Shown here: positions 1-8,680 of the stretch, in pieces
Numbering within the stretch: the stretch's first letter is position 1
Layout: every line of letters starts with the position of its first letter
Translations under genes and position numbers: made by a program
The notes under the pieces: generated by a model
Seen by the model: the letters and a program-made list of their open reading frames with translations, nothing else
The model's database searches: none
What the model was told of the DNA's origin: nothing
From: JALUZX01 sp964561605
GTDB lineage: Bacteria > Planctomycetota > UBA1135 > JALUZX01
DNA: 64,000 nt
Direction: 5' to 3'
Assembly (NCBI GenBank): GCA_964561605.1
Contig: CAZLQD010000017.1
Span: 1 to 64,000, forward strand

Positions 1-45
1 GGGGGGGGGGGGGGGGGGGGCTGGGGGGCGAGCCCGGAGGCGGCC

Positions 46-3000
46 ATGGCCTGGGATTCCAAGTTTTTCTTCCTCCTCTTTCCGGCTCCTCTCTTCCTGG
101 GGTCTTTGCTCTATTCTCCTCCCCCGGGGCGGATCTCCGGAAAGGCCCTCCTCCAACGGGCGGGAGTGGATGGCGGCCTCGTGGTCCACGTGGGGTGCCG
201 GGAGGGGGGGCGCACGGCGGAACTCCATGGGAGCGGGGCTTTCTTGGTCCAGGGGTTGGAAAGGGATCCCAGGCTGGTTGCCAGGGCCAGGGCACGGATT
301 CGCTCCCTCGGGCTCTACGGAAAGGTCACGATCCAGACCTGGTCCGGCCCAAACCTTCCTTACGTCGACAACCTCGTCCGCCTCCTGGTCCTGGAAGAGC
401 CGGGGCTGGTCTCTCGGGCGGAACTCATGCGGGTCCTGGCGCCGGGCGGTGTGGCCCTCGTGAAGAGGGGCGGGAAGTGGGAGAAGAGGGTCAAACCCAT
501 TCCCTCGGAAATCGACGAGTGGACCCATTACCTCCACGATTCCACGGGGAATCCCGTCTCCCACGACCTGATGGTCGGCCCGCCCCGTCGTTTCCAGTGG
601 ACCGCCGCCCCCCGCTGGTCCAGGCATCACGACAGGATGGCCAGCATGAGCGCCCTCGTCTCGAGCGGGGGAAGGATCTTCTACATCATGGACATGGGCC
701 CCAGAGCCTCGATCCTCCTTCCCCCGAAGTGGTTTCTCGTCGCAAGGGACGCCTTCAGCGGGGTCTTTCTCTGGAAGAGGGCAATCCGCCGGTGGTGGCC
801 CCATCTCTGGCCCTTCAAGAGCGGCCCCATCCAACCGGCCCGCAGGCTGGTCGCTTCGGGGAACCGGGTCTACGTCACCCTGGGGCTGGATGCCCCCCTT
901 TCCTGCCTGGACGCCGCAACGGGAAAGACCTTGAGGATCTACCAGGGGACGAAGGCCACCGAGGAGATCCTTCTCTATGGGGACACCCTGTTCCTTCTCG
1001 TCCAGGATCGGGGAAGGGAGGTTCCGGATTTCCTCCCCCTTTCCAGGAACGTAGGGAAGGCCAAGGCCCGGGTGGCCCAGGAGTTTCCATGGGATGGAAA
1101 AGAGCGTTGGATCCTGGCTCTCCGTCCGGAGTCGGGAGAGATCCTCTGGCGCAGGAGGGCGCGGGTCGTTCCTCTCTCCCTGGCGGTGGGCTCCAAGGGG
1201 GTCTTCTACCACGACGGGGAGAAGATCCGCAGGCTGGATCGAGGGTCGGGAAAGGAGATCTGGCGCTCCGCTCCCGTGAGCCTCCGTTCCTCCATCCCGG
1301 TCAACTTCGGCCCGAACCTCGTCCTTTACGAAGACCTGGTTCTCTTTTCCGGTGGAGACCGCAGGATGTGGGGCCTTTCTGCCGAGACGGGGAAGATCCT
1401 TTGGGAGAAGCCTCACCCCAGGTCGGGGCACAACTCCCAGGAGGATCTCCTGGTCGCCGGAGGGCTCGTCTGGTCCGGCGCCATCGCAACGGGCCGGGAT
1501 TCCGGGACCTTTACGGGAAGGGATCCCCGAACGGGCGAAGTGAGGATTTCCTTCCCGCCGGACGTGAAGACCTATTGGTTCCACCACAGGTGTTATCGCT
1601 CCAAGGCCACGGACCGCTTCATCCTGACGTCCCGCACGGGGGTGGAGTTCATCGATTTCCGCAAGAAGCACTGGGAGATCAACCACTGGGTCAGGGGCGG
1701 TTGCATCTACGGGATCATGCCCTGCAACGGTTTGCTCTACGCGCCGCCCCACGATTGTTCCTGTTACGCCCAGGCCAAGGTTTCCGGGTTTTGCGCCCTG
1801 GCGGCTGGGAAAGAAGAGGAAGGAAAGGAGGAAGGTGGGGCGGAGGGGGAGGACCGTCTCGAAAAGGGCCCGGCCTATGGGTTCGAAGGGGGAAGAGCCG
1901 GGCCCGGCGTCTCGGATTGGCCCGTCTTCCGCCACGACCCGGAAAGGAGCGGGGCCACGCCTTCGGAGGTGCCGGCGAAGCTCGGCAGGCTCTGGGCGAC
2001 TCCTCTCGGGGGCAGACTCACGAGCCCGGTCCTGGCGGGAGGGAGGCTTTTCACGGCCACCATCGAAGACCACACCCTTCACGCTCTTTCGGTCCGCACG
2101 GGTAAGGAGGTCTGGAGCTTCACGGCAGGGGGGAGGATCGACTCTCCGCCTGCGATCCATAGAGGACTGGTCCTATTCGGGTGCGCCGACGGACGGCTCT
2201 ACTGCCTGCGCGCCTCGGACGGAAAGTCCGTCTGGACCTTTCGAGCGGCCCCCCGGGACCGGCGGATGGTCTCCTACGACCAGGTGGAATCGGTCTGGCC
2301 TCTTCACGGTAGTCCCCTCGTCCTGGGGGATACGGTCTATTGCGTCGCCGGCAGGTCGGCCTTCCTGGATGGAGGGCTCCGCCTCTTCAGGCTGGATGCC
2401 CTCACGGGGAGAGTCCTTTCGAAGACGGTGATCGACGACCTGGACCCCCGGACCGGGGCGAACCTCCAGGTGAACGTCCGGATCCTCAATATGCCCGTGG
2501 CCCTGCCGGACATTCTCTCCAGCGACGGGAAGTTCCTTTTCATGCGGACCCAGGCCTTCCGCCTGGACGGGACCAGGCTTCCCCTTCCCGAGACTCCCCC
2601 GGACCCGGCCAGGTGGGTGGCGGAGCAGGGGAAGGGGCATGTCCATCTTTTCTGTCCCACGGGTTTTCTCGACGGGTCCTGGTTCCACAGGGGCTACTGG
2701 GTCTTCGGGAGCCGCTGGTCTTCGGGTGCGGGCTTCTACTGGAGGGCCGGGCGGTATGCTCCCGCAGGCAGGATCCTGGTCTGTGACGAGAAGCGGGTAT
2801 ACGGTTACGGTAGGATGCCCCAGTATTTCCAGTGGACCACTCCTTTGAACTACCACCTCTTCGCCTCGAAGAAAGAGATTCCTCCGGCGCCCCCTCCCCC
2901 CGGAAGAAGGCTGGCCGGGGTCGTTTCGGTGCCCAAGAGTCCCTCCCTGGACCCGGCCGGGAAGGCCTTGACAGTGATGGTCCGCTTCCGGGCGGGATCG

Positions 3001-3918
3001 GGTTCGGGAGCCCTTCTCGCCCGGGGAGCGGGCGTGAACGGTTACGCCCTGGTTTTGCGCAAGGGGAGGCTCCGGTTCGTCGTGAGGGAGGCGAGGAAGG
3101 CCTATTCGGTGGGGGCCAAGAGGGTCGTGACGGGACGATGGACCAGCGCCGCCGCCGTCCTCGACCGCAAAGGCCGGCTTCGGATCTTCCTGGACGGCAG
3201 GCCGGCCGGAAAGGGCAAGGCCCCCGGTCCCATACCGTCCGAGCCGGCCGAGCCCATGGAGATCGGCGCCGATCTCCGGGGGGCCGTGGGGGCCTGGCGC
3301 GCTCCCTTCGCATTCAAGGGACTGATCGACGAAGTGAGGATCTACCACAGGGCTCTCTCTCCGGAGGAGATCGGGAGCTGGTCGGAAGGCCGCGCCGGGG
3401 GAAGCCCAGGGACCGAAGGGCTCGTCCTCTGGTATACCTTCGACCGGGGAAAGGCGGAGGACCTCTCGGGAAAGGGGAACGACGGGCGGGTCCGGGGTGT
3501 GGTTCCCGTCATGGGGAGGTGGGGGAGGGGATTGAAATTCCCCGGCTCGGGCAAGGGGAGGCTCCCTTTCGTGGTCCGCTTCGAATGGTCCTGGAAGGTT
3601 CCCCTTCACGTCAGGGCCATGGTCCTGGCCGGGAAGACCCTCTTCGCCGCCGGTCCGCCGGCCCTTGTGGACGAGGAAAAGGCCTTCGATTCGATCGGGA
3701 AGGTGGAGACCCGAGCCCTTTTGGCGGCCCAGAGGGACGCCTGGGAGGGAAAGAGGGGAGGGATCCTCATCGCGGTCTCGGCCCAGGACGGAAAGGGCCT
3801 GGCCCAGTACCGGCTGGACTCTCCCCCCGTTTGGGACGGGATGATCGCGGCGGGGGGGAAGCTCTTTCTTTGCGACCTCTCGGGGCGGGTCGTCTGCCTG
3901 GGCGGAGGGAAGGAGTGA
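46..3918 (+). CDS. Secreted PQQ-type beta-propeller protein with N-terminal methyltransferase-like domain and C-terminal LamG domain
   Basis: A 1290-residue exported protein. A hydrophobic N-terminus is followed by a degenerate class I SAM-methyltransferase fold (about residues 28-140). It keeps VVHVGCREGG where GxGxG is expected, an acidic residue after strand 2 (GLERD) and LAPGG. Two blocks of PQQ-like blades follow (about 150-570 and 620-900) with repeated motifs such as SCLDAATGKTL and YCLRASDGKSVW. A cysteine motif HDCSC (569-573) closes the first block. A LamG/concanavalin-like domain lies at about 965-1110 (LIDEVRIYHRALSPEEI). The ATG at 46 has GGAGG six bases upstream. Known: this fusion recurs in planctomycetes without an assigned reaction. 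Inferred: a periplasmic or surface protein; methylation activity is doubtful given the altered SAM loop and predicted export. It heads a row of three exported proteins. Confidence 0.85.
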   Translation: MAWDSKFFFLLFPAPLFLGSLLYSPPPGRISGKALLQRAGVDGGLVVHVGCREGGRTAELHGSGAFLVQGLERDPRLVARARARIRSLGLYGKVTIQTWSGPNLPYVDNLVRLLVLEEPGLVSRAELMRVLAPGGVALVKRGGKWEKRVKPIPSEIDEWTHYLHDSTGNPVSHDLMVGPPRRFQWTAAPRWSRHHDRMASMSALVSSGGRIFYIMDMGPRASILLPPKWFLVARDAFSGVFLWKRAIRRWWPHLWPFKSGPIQPARRLVASGNRVYVTLGLDAPLSCLDAATGKTLRIYQGTKATEEILLYGDTLFLLVQDRGREVPDFLPLSRNVGKAKARVAQEFPWDGKERWILALRPESGEILWRRRARVVPLSLAVGSKGVFYHDGEKIRRLDRGSGKEIWRSAPVSLRSSIPVNFGPNLVLYEDLVLFSGGDRRMWGLSAETGKILWEKPHPRSGHNSQEDLLVAGGLVWSGAIATGRDSGTFTGRDPRTGEVRISFPPDVKTYWFHHRCYRSKATDRFILTSRTGVEFIDFRKKHWEINHWVRGGCIYGIMPCNGLLYAPPHDCSCYAQAKVSGFCALAAGKEEEGKEEGGAEGEDRLEKGPAYGFEGGRAGPGVSDWPVFRHDPERSGATPSEVPAKLGRLWATPLGGRLTSPVLAGGRLFTATIEDHTLHALSVRTGKEVWSFTAGGRIDSPPAIHRGLVLFGCADGRLYCLRASDGKSVWTFRAAPRDRRMVSYDQVESVWPLHGSPLVLGDTVYCVAGRSAFLDGGLRLFRLDALTGRVLSKTVIDDLDPRTGANLQVNVRILNMPVALPDILSSDGKFLFMRTQAFRLDGTRLPLPETPPDPARWVAEQGKGHVHLFCPTGFLDGSWFHRGYWVFGSRWSSGAGFYWRAGRYAPAGRILVCDEKRVYGYGRMPQYFQWTTPLNYHLFASKKEIPPAPPPPGRRLAGVVSVPKSPSLDPAGKALTVMVRFRAGSGSGALLARGAGVNGYALVLRKGRLRFVVREARKAYSVGAKRVVTGRWTSAAAVLDRKGRLRIFLDGRPAGKGKAPGPIPSEPAEPMEIGADLRGAVGAWRAPFAFKGLIDEVRIYHRALSPEEIGSWSEGRAGGSPGTEGLVLWYTFDRGKAEDLSGKGNDGRVRGVVPVMGRWGRGLKFPGSGKGRLPFVVRFEWSWKVPLHVRAMVLAGKTLFAAGPPALVDEEKAFDSIGKVETRALLAAQRDAWEGKRGGILIAVSAQDGKGLAQYRLDSPPVWDGMIAAGGKLFLCDLSGRVVCLGGGKE

Positions 3919-4037
3919 GCCCGGCCGGCGGGTCGCCCCCCTTCCTCCCATCCTCCCCTCCGATCCGGCCCCGGAGCGGGGAAGGCCCTCTTCCGGGCCG
4001 GGATCCATTCCGGCCCCTGGACCATTGGAGAAGAAGT

Positions 4038-6470
4038 ATGAAACCAAGCCTCTTTATCGCCCTGGTCTCTTTTTTCCCGGCAGGATCCTTCCATTGTGCG
4101 GCCCAAGAGTTGGTCTGCCGGGCCGGGAGCTTCTCACTCTCCCTGGACCGGGCCGGGAGGGTCGCTTCCTTGAGAGACGCAAGGTCGGGAAGGGAATACC
4201 TTCCGCTCGGAAAGAGGCCTCCCCTCCTTTCCCTTCGTGTGGAAGGTGAGTTCCTGGCTCCCAGGCTAGCGAAATGGCGTTCCACCGAGGGAAAGCTCCT
4301 CCTGGACTGGGGAGAGGGTTTCAAAGGCGAGATCCGGATCGACGTCAAGGAAACCCACCTCCGGTTCGAACTCACCGCCTTGGAGGGGGCCGAAAGGGTG
4401 GATCTGGTGCTCTGGGGGCCTTTCCCCACGACCATCTCGGAAATCATCGGTGAGACCGTGGGAGTGGTCAGGGATTCCCGATACGCCATCGGGATCCAGG
4501 CCCTGAACCTGAAGACCCTGGGAGGGTATCCCACGTACGAGGACGACCACGAGCCTTCGTACAACATCTTCCGGGCGAGCAGTTACGTGGACGTCTCCGA
4601 GAAGGTGAAGATTCTCTACCGGGGGCAGACGGCGAAACCCGCTCCCTTCGGATCGGTCCTACAGGCCTACTGCAGGAACCGGAACGAGACCCGGATCGTT
4701 CCCGTCTGGGGACACCCCAGGTTCGTCGTTCCCCCTTTGAAGGACGGCGGGGTCCTGGGCACGAAGATCGCTCTTTTCGGATGTCCCTCCGGGGCTGCCC
4801 TGGAAACCCTGGGAAGGATCGAGATCTCCGAAGGCCTTCCCCACCCCGTCCTGGACGGGAAATGGGGGAAGATCTCCCACGGCGCCACGGAGTCCTACCT
4901 GATCCTCCCCTTCGGCGAGAGAAACCTGGAGGAGGCCCTGGAGATCACGAAGAAAGCCGGGCTTCGGTACCTCTACCAGGGTGGACCCTTCCGCACTTGG
5001 GGGCATTTCGAACTGGATCCAAGACTCTTTCCCCACGGCCGGGAAGGGCTCAGGAAGTGCGTGGAGAGGGCGGCCGCCCAGGGCATCCGGCTCGGGGTCC
5101 ACACCCTTTCCAATTTCATCACGACCAATGATTCCTATGTCAGGCCGGTCCCGGATCCGCGGCTGGCGAAGATCGGCTCCACGAAACTCGCCCGGCCGGC
5201 CGGTGCGGGGGACCGGGTGCTCTACATCGAGGATCCCGGGTTTTTCCATCCTCCGGGCACCAATGCTCTCCACGCGGTGCGGCTGGAGAAGGAACTGGTT
5301 CGCTACGGCAGGATTTCCGCAGAAAGGCCCTGGAGGCTCCTGGATTGCCGCCGCGGCGCATTCGGAACCAGGCCTTCCTCCCATGCCGAGGGGACGGAGG
5401 TCGCCAGGCTCCTGGACCACGATTACAAGGTCTTTCTGACCGATGCCGATCTCTCCCTGGAGGTGGCGGGGAGGATCGCCGACCTGTTCAACGAGACGGG
5501 GCTCAGGCAGATCTCCTTCGACGGCCTGGAGGGAAACTGGTCCACCGGGCTGGGACAATACGGGAGGCAGAGGTTCGTCAAGATGTGGTGGGACCGGTTG
5601 AGGCCCGGGCTCAGGGGAAGGGTCGTCACCGACGCCTCCAATCCGGGTCACTTTTTCTGGCACATCTTCACGAGGATGAACTGGGGCGAGCCTTGGTACG
5701 CCGGATTCCGGGAGAGCCAGACCCGGTACCGCCTCATGAACCAGGACTATTTCCACAGGAACTTCATCCCGCCCATGCTGGGCTGGTTCCGGATGAGCGC
5801 GTCCACGAGCCTGGAGGACATAGAGTGGCTCCTGGCCCGGGCGGCGGGTTTCGAGGCGGGATTCGCCCTGGTCACTTCTTTCCGGGCCCTCTCCACCAAC
5901 GGAAAGAGCGGGGAGATTCTCCAGGCCGTCAGGAACTGGGAGAAGGGCAGGAGGGAGGGGCTCTTTCCCCGGGACCTGAAGCCCGCCCTCAGGGACATCA
6001 GCAGGGAATTCCACCTGGAAGTCCCCGAGAAAGGGGCCTGGAGGCTCTATCCCGTCCAGGCGAGCCTGGGGAATCTCCATCCAAGGAAGGATGGCCCCTG
6101 GGAATCGGTCCACGAATTCGTCAACCCCTATGAGGCGGGTCCTGTGGACGTGACCCTCCGGATCCACCAGGTAAAGGGGGCCCTTCTCGCAAGGAGCATC
6201 ACCCTCCAGGTGGGGGAGGGGAAAAGGGTCGCCCTTCCCACGGGCCTCGAGGGGAACCGGATCCTCCGGCTCGGCAGGGAAGGGTGGGCGGTCCTCTACG
6301 ACCGGTCCTGGAAGGTGATCCGTTCCTTCCGGGCGGGCCCCCTCCTGCTGGAGAAGGGGAAGAACCGGATCCGCCTCTCCTGCACCTTCGAAGGAGAGGG
6401 AAAGGGCGGTCTCAAGGCGGAGTTCCGCGTGACCGGCCCTCCCGTGGAGATCCCCGCCGGGAAGGGATGA
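4038..6470 (+). CDS. Exported glycoside-hydrolase-like protein (beta-sandwich plus TIM-barrel-like)
   Basis: About 810 residues with a signal peptide (SLFIALVSFFPAGSFHCAA). The ATG at 4038 is preceded by GGAG at 4027-4030; the longer open frame upstream overlaps the previous gene and is not used. The first 250 residues look like an all-beta sandwich (SLSLDRAGRVASLRDARSG). The middle third alternates helices and strands like a (beta/alpha)8 barrel, with barrel-end acidic motifs including FDGLEG (D495, E498) and TDADLS. The C-terminus is again beta-rich (LRIHQVKGALLARS). The layout resembles clan GH-D/GH31-type enzymes, but I cannot name a family. The neighbours are exported proteins too, so polysaccharide breakdown outside the cytoplasm is a reasonable inference, not a demonstrated one. 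Confidence 0.7.
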   Translation: MKPSLFIALVSFFPAGSFHCAAQELVCRAGSFSLSLDRAGRVASLRDARSGREYLPLGKRPPLLSLRVEGEFLAPRLAKWRSTEGKLLLDWGEGFKGEIRIDVKETHLRFELTALEGAERVDLVLWGPFPTTISEIIGETVGVVRDSRYAIGIQALNLKTLGGYPTYEDDHEPSYNIFRASSYVDVSEKVKILYRGQTAKPAPFGSVLQAYCRNRNETRIVPVWGHPRFVVPPLKDGGVLGTKIALFGCPSGAALETLGRIEISEGLPHPVLDGKWGKISHGATESYLILPFGERNLEEALEITKKAGLRYLYQGGPFRTWGHFELDPRLFPHGREGLRKCVERAAAQGIRLGVHTLSNFITTNDSYVRPVPDPRLAKIGSTKLARPAGAGDRVLYIEDPGFFHPPGTNALHAVRLEKELVRYGRISAERPWRLLDCRRGAFGTRPSSHAEGTEVARLLDHDYKVFLTDADLSLEVAGRIADLFNETGLRQISFDGLEGNWSTGLGQYGRQRFVKMWWDRLRPGLRGRVVTDASNPGHFFWHIFTRMNWGEPWYAGFRESQTRYRLMNQDYFHRNFIPPMLGWFRMSASTSLEDIEWLLARAAGFEAGFALVTSFRALSTNGKSGEILQAVRNWEKGRREGLFPRDLKPALRDISREFHLEVPEKGAWRLYPVQASLGNLHPRKDGPWESVHEFVNPYEAGPVDVTLRIHQVKGALLARSITLQVGEGKRVALPTGLEGNRILRLGREGWAVLYDRSWKVIRSFRAGPLLLEKGKNRIRLSCTFEGEGKGGLKAEFRVTGPPVEIPAGKG

Positions 6471-6564
6471 CCTCCTGGTTTCCGGAGGGTTGGGAGAGAG
6501 AGATGGTGTCCAAGGGCGGGGGCTCTTGCCCGATGGCAGGAGGGCGGAGAAAAGGAGCAGGGAG

Positions 6565-8052
6565 ATGGGATCGACAAGATGTTTTCCGGGCCTGCGGATC
6601 CTGGCGGCCCTCGTGGTTTTCTTCTTCGCCGGCGGCTTCGTTCCTGCGGCCCCGGCGGGTTTTGGAAGGCGGGTCGGGGGAAAAGGATCTCCCGGGTACT
6701 TCGTGATCGTCGAGAAAGGGGTCTTCGGAAACCCGGGCTGGAAGAGGGTCGCGGAGCGGCTGGCGGCCAGGCACGGCGGGAGGATCCTCCTGTGGGAGGG
6801 AGATCTTTCCCGGGTCGGGAAGGCCTTGGCCTCTGCATCTCCCAGGTATGCCGTCCTGGTCTGCCCGCCCTCCCAGGTGACGCGGGGCTTCGTGGTCCGA
6901 GTGAACAGGTGTTTCCGCGGGATCGACCGGGACCCCTTCTGGGACGTGGAGTGGGGGATCGTCACGGGATACAACTGGTGGGACGCCCTGGCCCTGGCGG
7001 AATGGAAAGAACCCCTCCTGGTGAAGCGGATCGCCGCCGGGTGCGGGATGGACCTGAGCTACGTCCGGGAGGGCGTGGCCTACAGCGAATGCACCCCCGG
7101 GGAGATGGTGACCAAGGTGCCCGGCCGGCCGCCGGGTAAGGGGACCTGTCCCTCCGATACGACCCGCCTCCTGGTGGAGGAACTCAACCTCCACAGGCCC
7201 GACGCCTTCTTCACGAGCGGGCACGCCACCAACCGGGACTGGCAGATCGGGTATTCTTATCCGAACGGGATGTTTCGCTGCAAAGAGGGGCTTCTCTACG
7301 GAATCGACCTGAAAAACCGGGTCTTTCCCGTCCTTTCGCCCAACCCCAAGGTTTACAGTCCAGCCGGAAATTGCCTCATGGGCCTGATGGGATCGAAGGA
7401 GACCATGGCGGCGGCCTGGCTTCGTTCGGCCGGGGTGAAGCAGATGACGGGGTACGTCGTCTCCACCTGGTTCGGCGCCTTGTGGGCGGTCAACGACTAC
7501 TTTCTCAGGCTGCAAGGGCGGTGGACTTTCGCTGAGTCCTTCCATCTCTGCCAGCAGGCGATCGTGGCGGAGCTGGTGGCGGAATACCCCAGGTTCCTAG
7601 GAACCGTCATCGACGATTACGACAAGTACGAGCGTAACCTGAACAGGCTCTGGCTGTTCGCCCGGAAGAAAAAGGTAAGTTCCAAGAGGGTCCTGGGCCT
7701 GCTATGGGATTTGGATACCCTGGTCCTCTACGGTGACCCGGCTTGGGATGCCCGGTTGGAGAGGGTGAAGGTTCCCGACTGGTCCACGAAGGTGGATTTC
7801 GACGGAAAGCGACTGGTCTTCCGTGTGGAAACCCGCCGCGACGGCTCCTGGTGCCGGTTTCCGGCGGCCCTCCTTCCTTTCGGGGTGAAGAGGTGGAAGG
7901 TCCTGGAAGGGAAGGATTTGAACCCCGTCGTGGCCGACGACTACCTGGCTCTTCCCTTCAAAGGGAAATTCCGAAAGGGTGAGGTCTTCCAGGTGGTCCT
8001 CGCCCTGGAGGAGGGAAAGGCCGGGGGTGGCGGAAAGCGGCAGGGAGGATGA
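6565..8052 (+). CDS. Exported protein with a caspase/gingipain-like His-Cys arrangement
   Basis: About 495 residues. I chose the ATG at 6565 because AAGGAG lies seven bases upstream and a clean signal peptide follows (ILAALVVFFFAGGFVPAAPA); an earlier in-frame start at 6490 would add 25 polar residues before it. The mature part begins as alternating strand/helix (YFVIVEKGVFGNPGWKRVAERL). It contains FFTSGHATNRDW with His220 and YSPAGNCLMG with Cys270. A His after strand 3 (SGH) and a Cys about 50 residues later after strand 4 (GNC) is the clan CD arrangement of C25 gingipains, caspases and metacaspases. The C-terminus has a beta-rich Ig-like stretch, as gingipains do. The peptidase function is inferred from this pattern and is moderately sure at best. 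Confidence 0.6.
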   Translation: MGSTRCFPGLRILAALVVFFFAGGFVPAAPAGFGRRVGGKGSPGYFVIVEKGVFGNPGWKRVAERLAARHGGRILLWEGDLSRVGKALASASPRYAVLVCPPSQVTRGFVVRVNRCFRGIDRDPFWDVEWGIVTGYNWWDALALAEWKEPLLVKRIAAGCGMDLSYVREGVAYSECTPGEMVTKVPGRPPGKGTCPSDTTRLLVEELNLHRPDAFFTSGHATNRDWQIGYSYPNGMFRCKEGLLYGIDLKNRVFPVLSPNPKVYSPAGNCLMGLMGSKETMAAAWLRSAGVKQMTGYVVSTWFGALWAVNDYFLRLQGRWTFAESFHLCQQAIVAELVAEYPRFLGTVIDDYDKYERNLNRLWLFARKKKVSSKRVLGLLWDLDTLVLYGDPAWDARLERVKVPDWSTKVDFDGKRLVFRVETRRDGSWCRFPAALLPFGVKRWKVLEGKDLNPVVADDYLALPFKGKFRKGEVFQVVLALEEGKAGGGGKRQGG

Positions 8053-8074
8053 GAGGGCCTCCCGCCGGCCGCTT

Positions 8075-8680
8075 CTATCCCTCCAGGAAGGCCAGGGCCT
8101 CTTCGGTGGAGAGGACCTGGCCGAAGGACTTGTGGAAGGCCCGGAGGGCAGGGAGGTGTAGTTCGGGCGACCTGGTTGCGCAGGCGTCGGAGAGGAGGGT
8201 GACCCGGAAGTCCCGGCATGAGGCGGACCGGGCGGTGGTGTCGCAACAGATCTGGGTCTGGCAGCCGCCGACGAGAAGATCCTCCACCCCGGCACTCCGG
8301 AGGACCGATTCCAGGTCCGTTCCCATGAATGCGTCGAAGCGGTTCTTGTCGAAAACGGGCTCGCCCGGTCGAGGCCGGAGCGTTTCGTGGATCTCCCAGC
8401 CCCAGGTCCCTTGGCGCAGGCCGCCCCGGGCCATGGCCGGGTAGACCAGGAGCTCGATCGGGTTGGCCCCGGGGTCCGACACGTGGCGGGTGAAGAGAAG
8501 GGGCCGACGGAGGCCTCTGAACCGCTCCACCAGGCGCGAAAGATTCTCCAGGACGGGTTCGATTCCGCGGATCGGAAAGGACCCTTCGGGATGGGCGAAG
8601 TCGTTCTGCATGTCCACCACGAGAAGAGCCGCCTTCTCCGGGCGGAGCCGGAACCGCGGAGGGAATTGGGTCTCAGTCAC
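8075..8680 (-). CDS. Isochorismatase-family cysteine hydrolase
   Basis: A 201-residue cytoplasmic hydrolase of the isochorismatase/nicotinamidase superfamily, full length for the family. The catalytic triad is visible: Asp23 in LLVVDMQNDF, Lys112 in VFDKNRFDAF and Cys145 in GCQTQICCDTTARSA. The usual cis-peptide before the Cys region cannot be judged from sequence. Substrates in the family include isochorismate, nicotinamide, ureidoacrylate and N-carbamoyl compounds; nothing here picks one. It is the last gene of a three-gene minus-strand operon, with its start overlapping the radical SAM gene by eight bases. That suggests coupled translation and a shared pathway. Confidence 0.88.
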   Translation of the reverse strand: MTETQFPPRFRLRPEKAALLVVDMQNDFAHPEGSFPIRGIEPVLENLSRLVERFRGLRRPLLFTRHVSDPGANPIELLVYPAMARGGLRQGTWGWEIHETLRPRPGEPVFDKNRFDAFMGTDLESVLRSAGVEDLLVGGCQTQICCDTTARSASCRDFRVTLLSDACATRSPELHLPALRAFHKSFGQVLSTEEALAFLEG

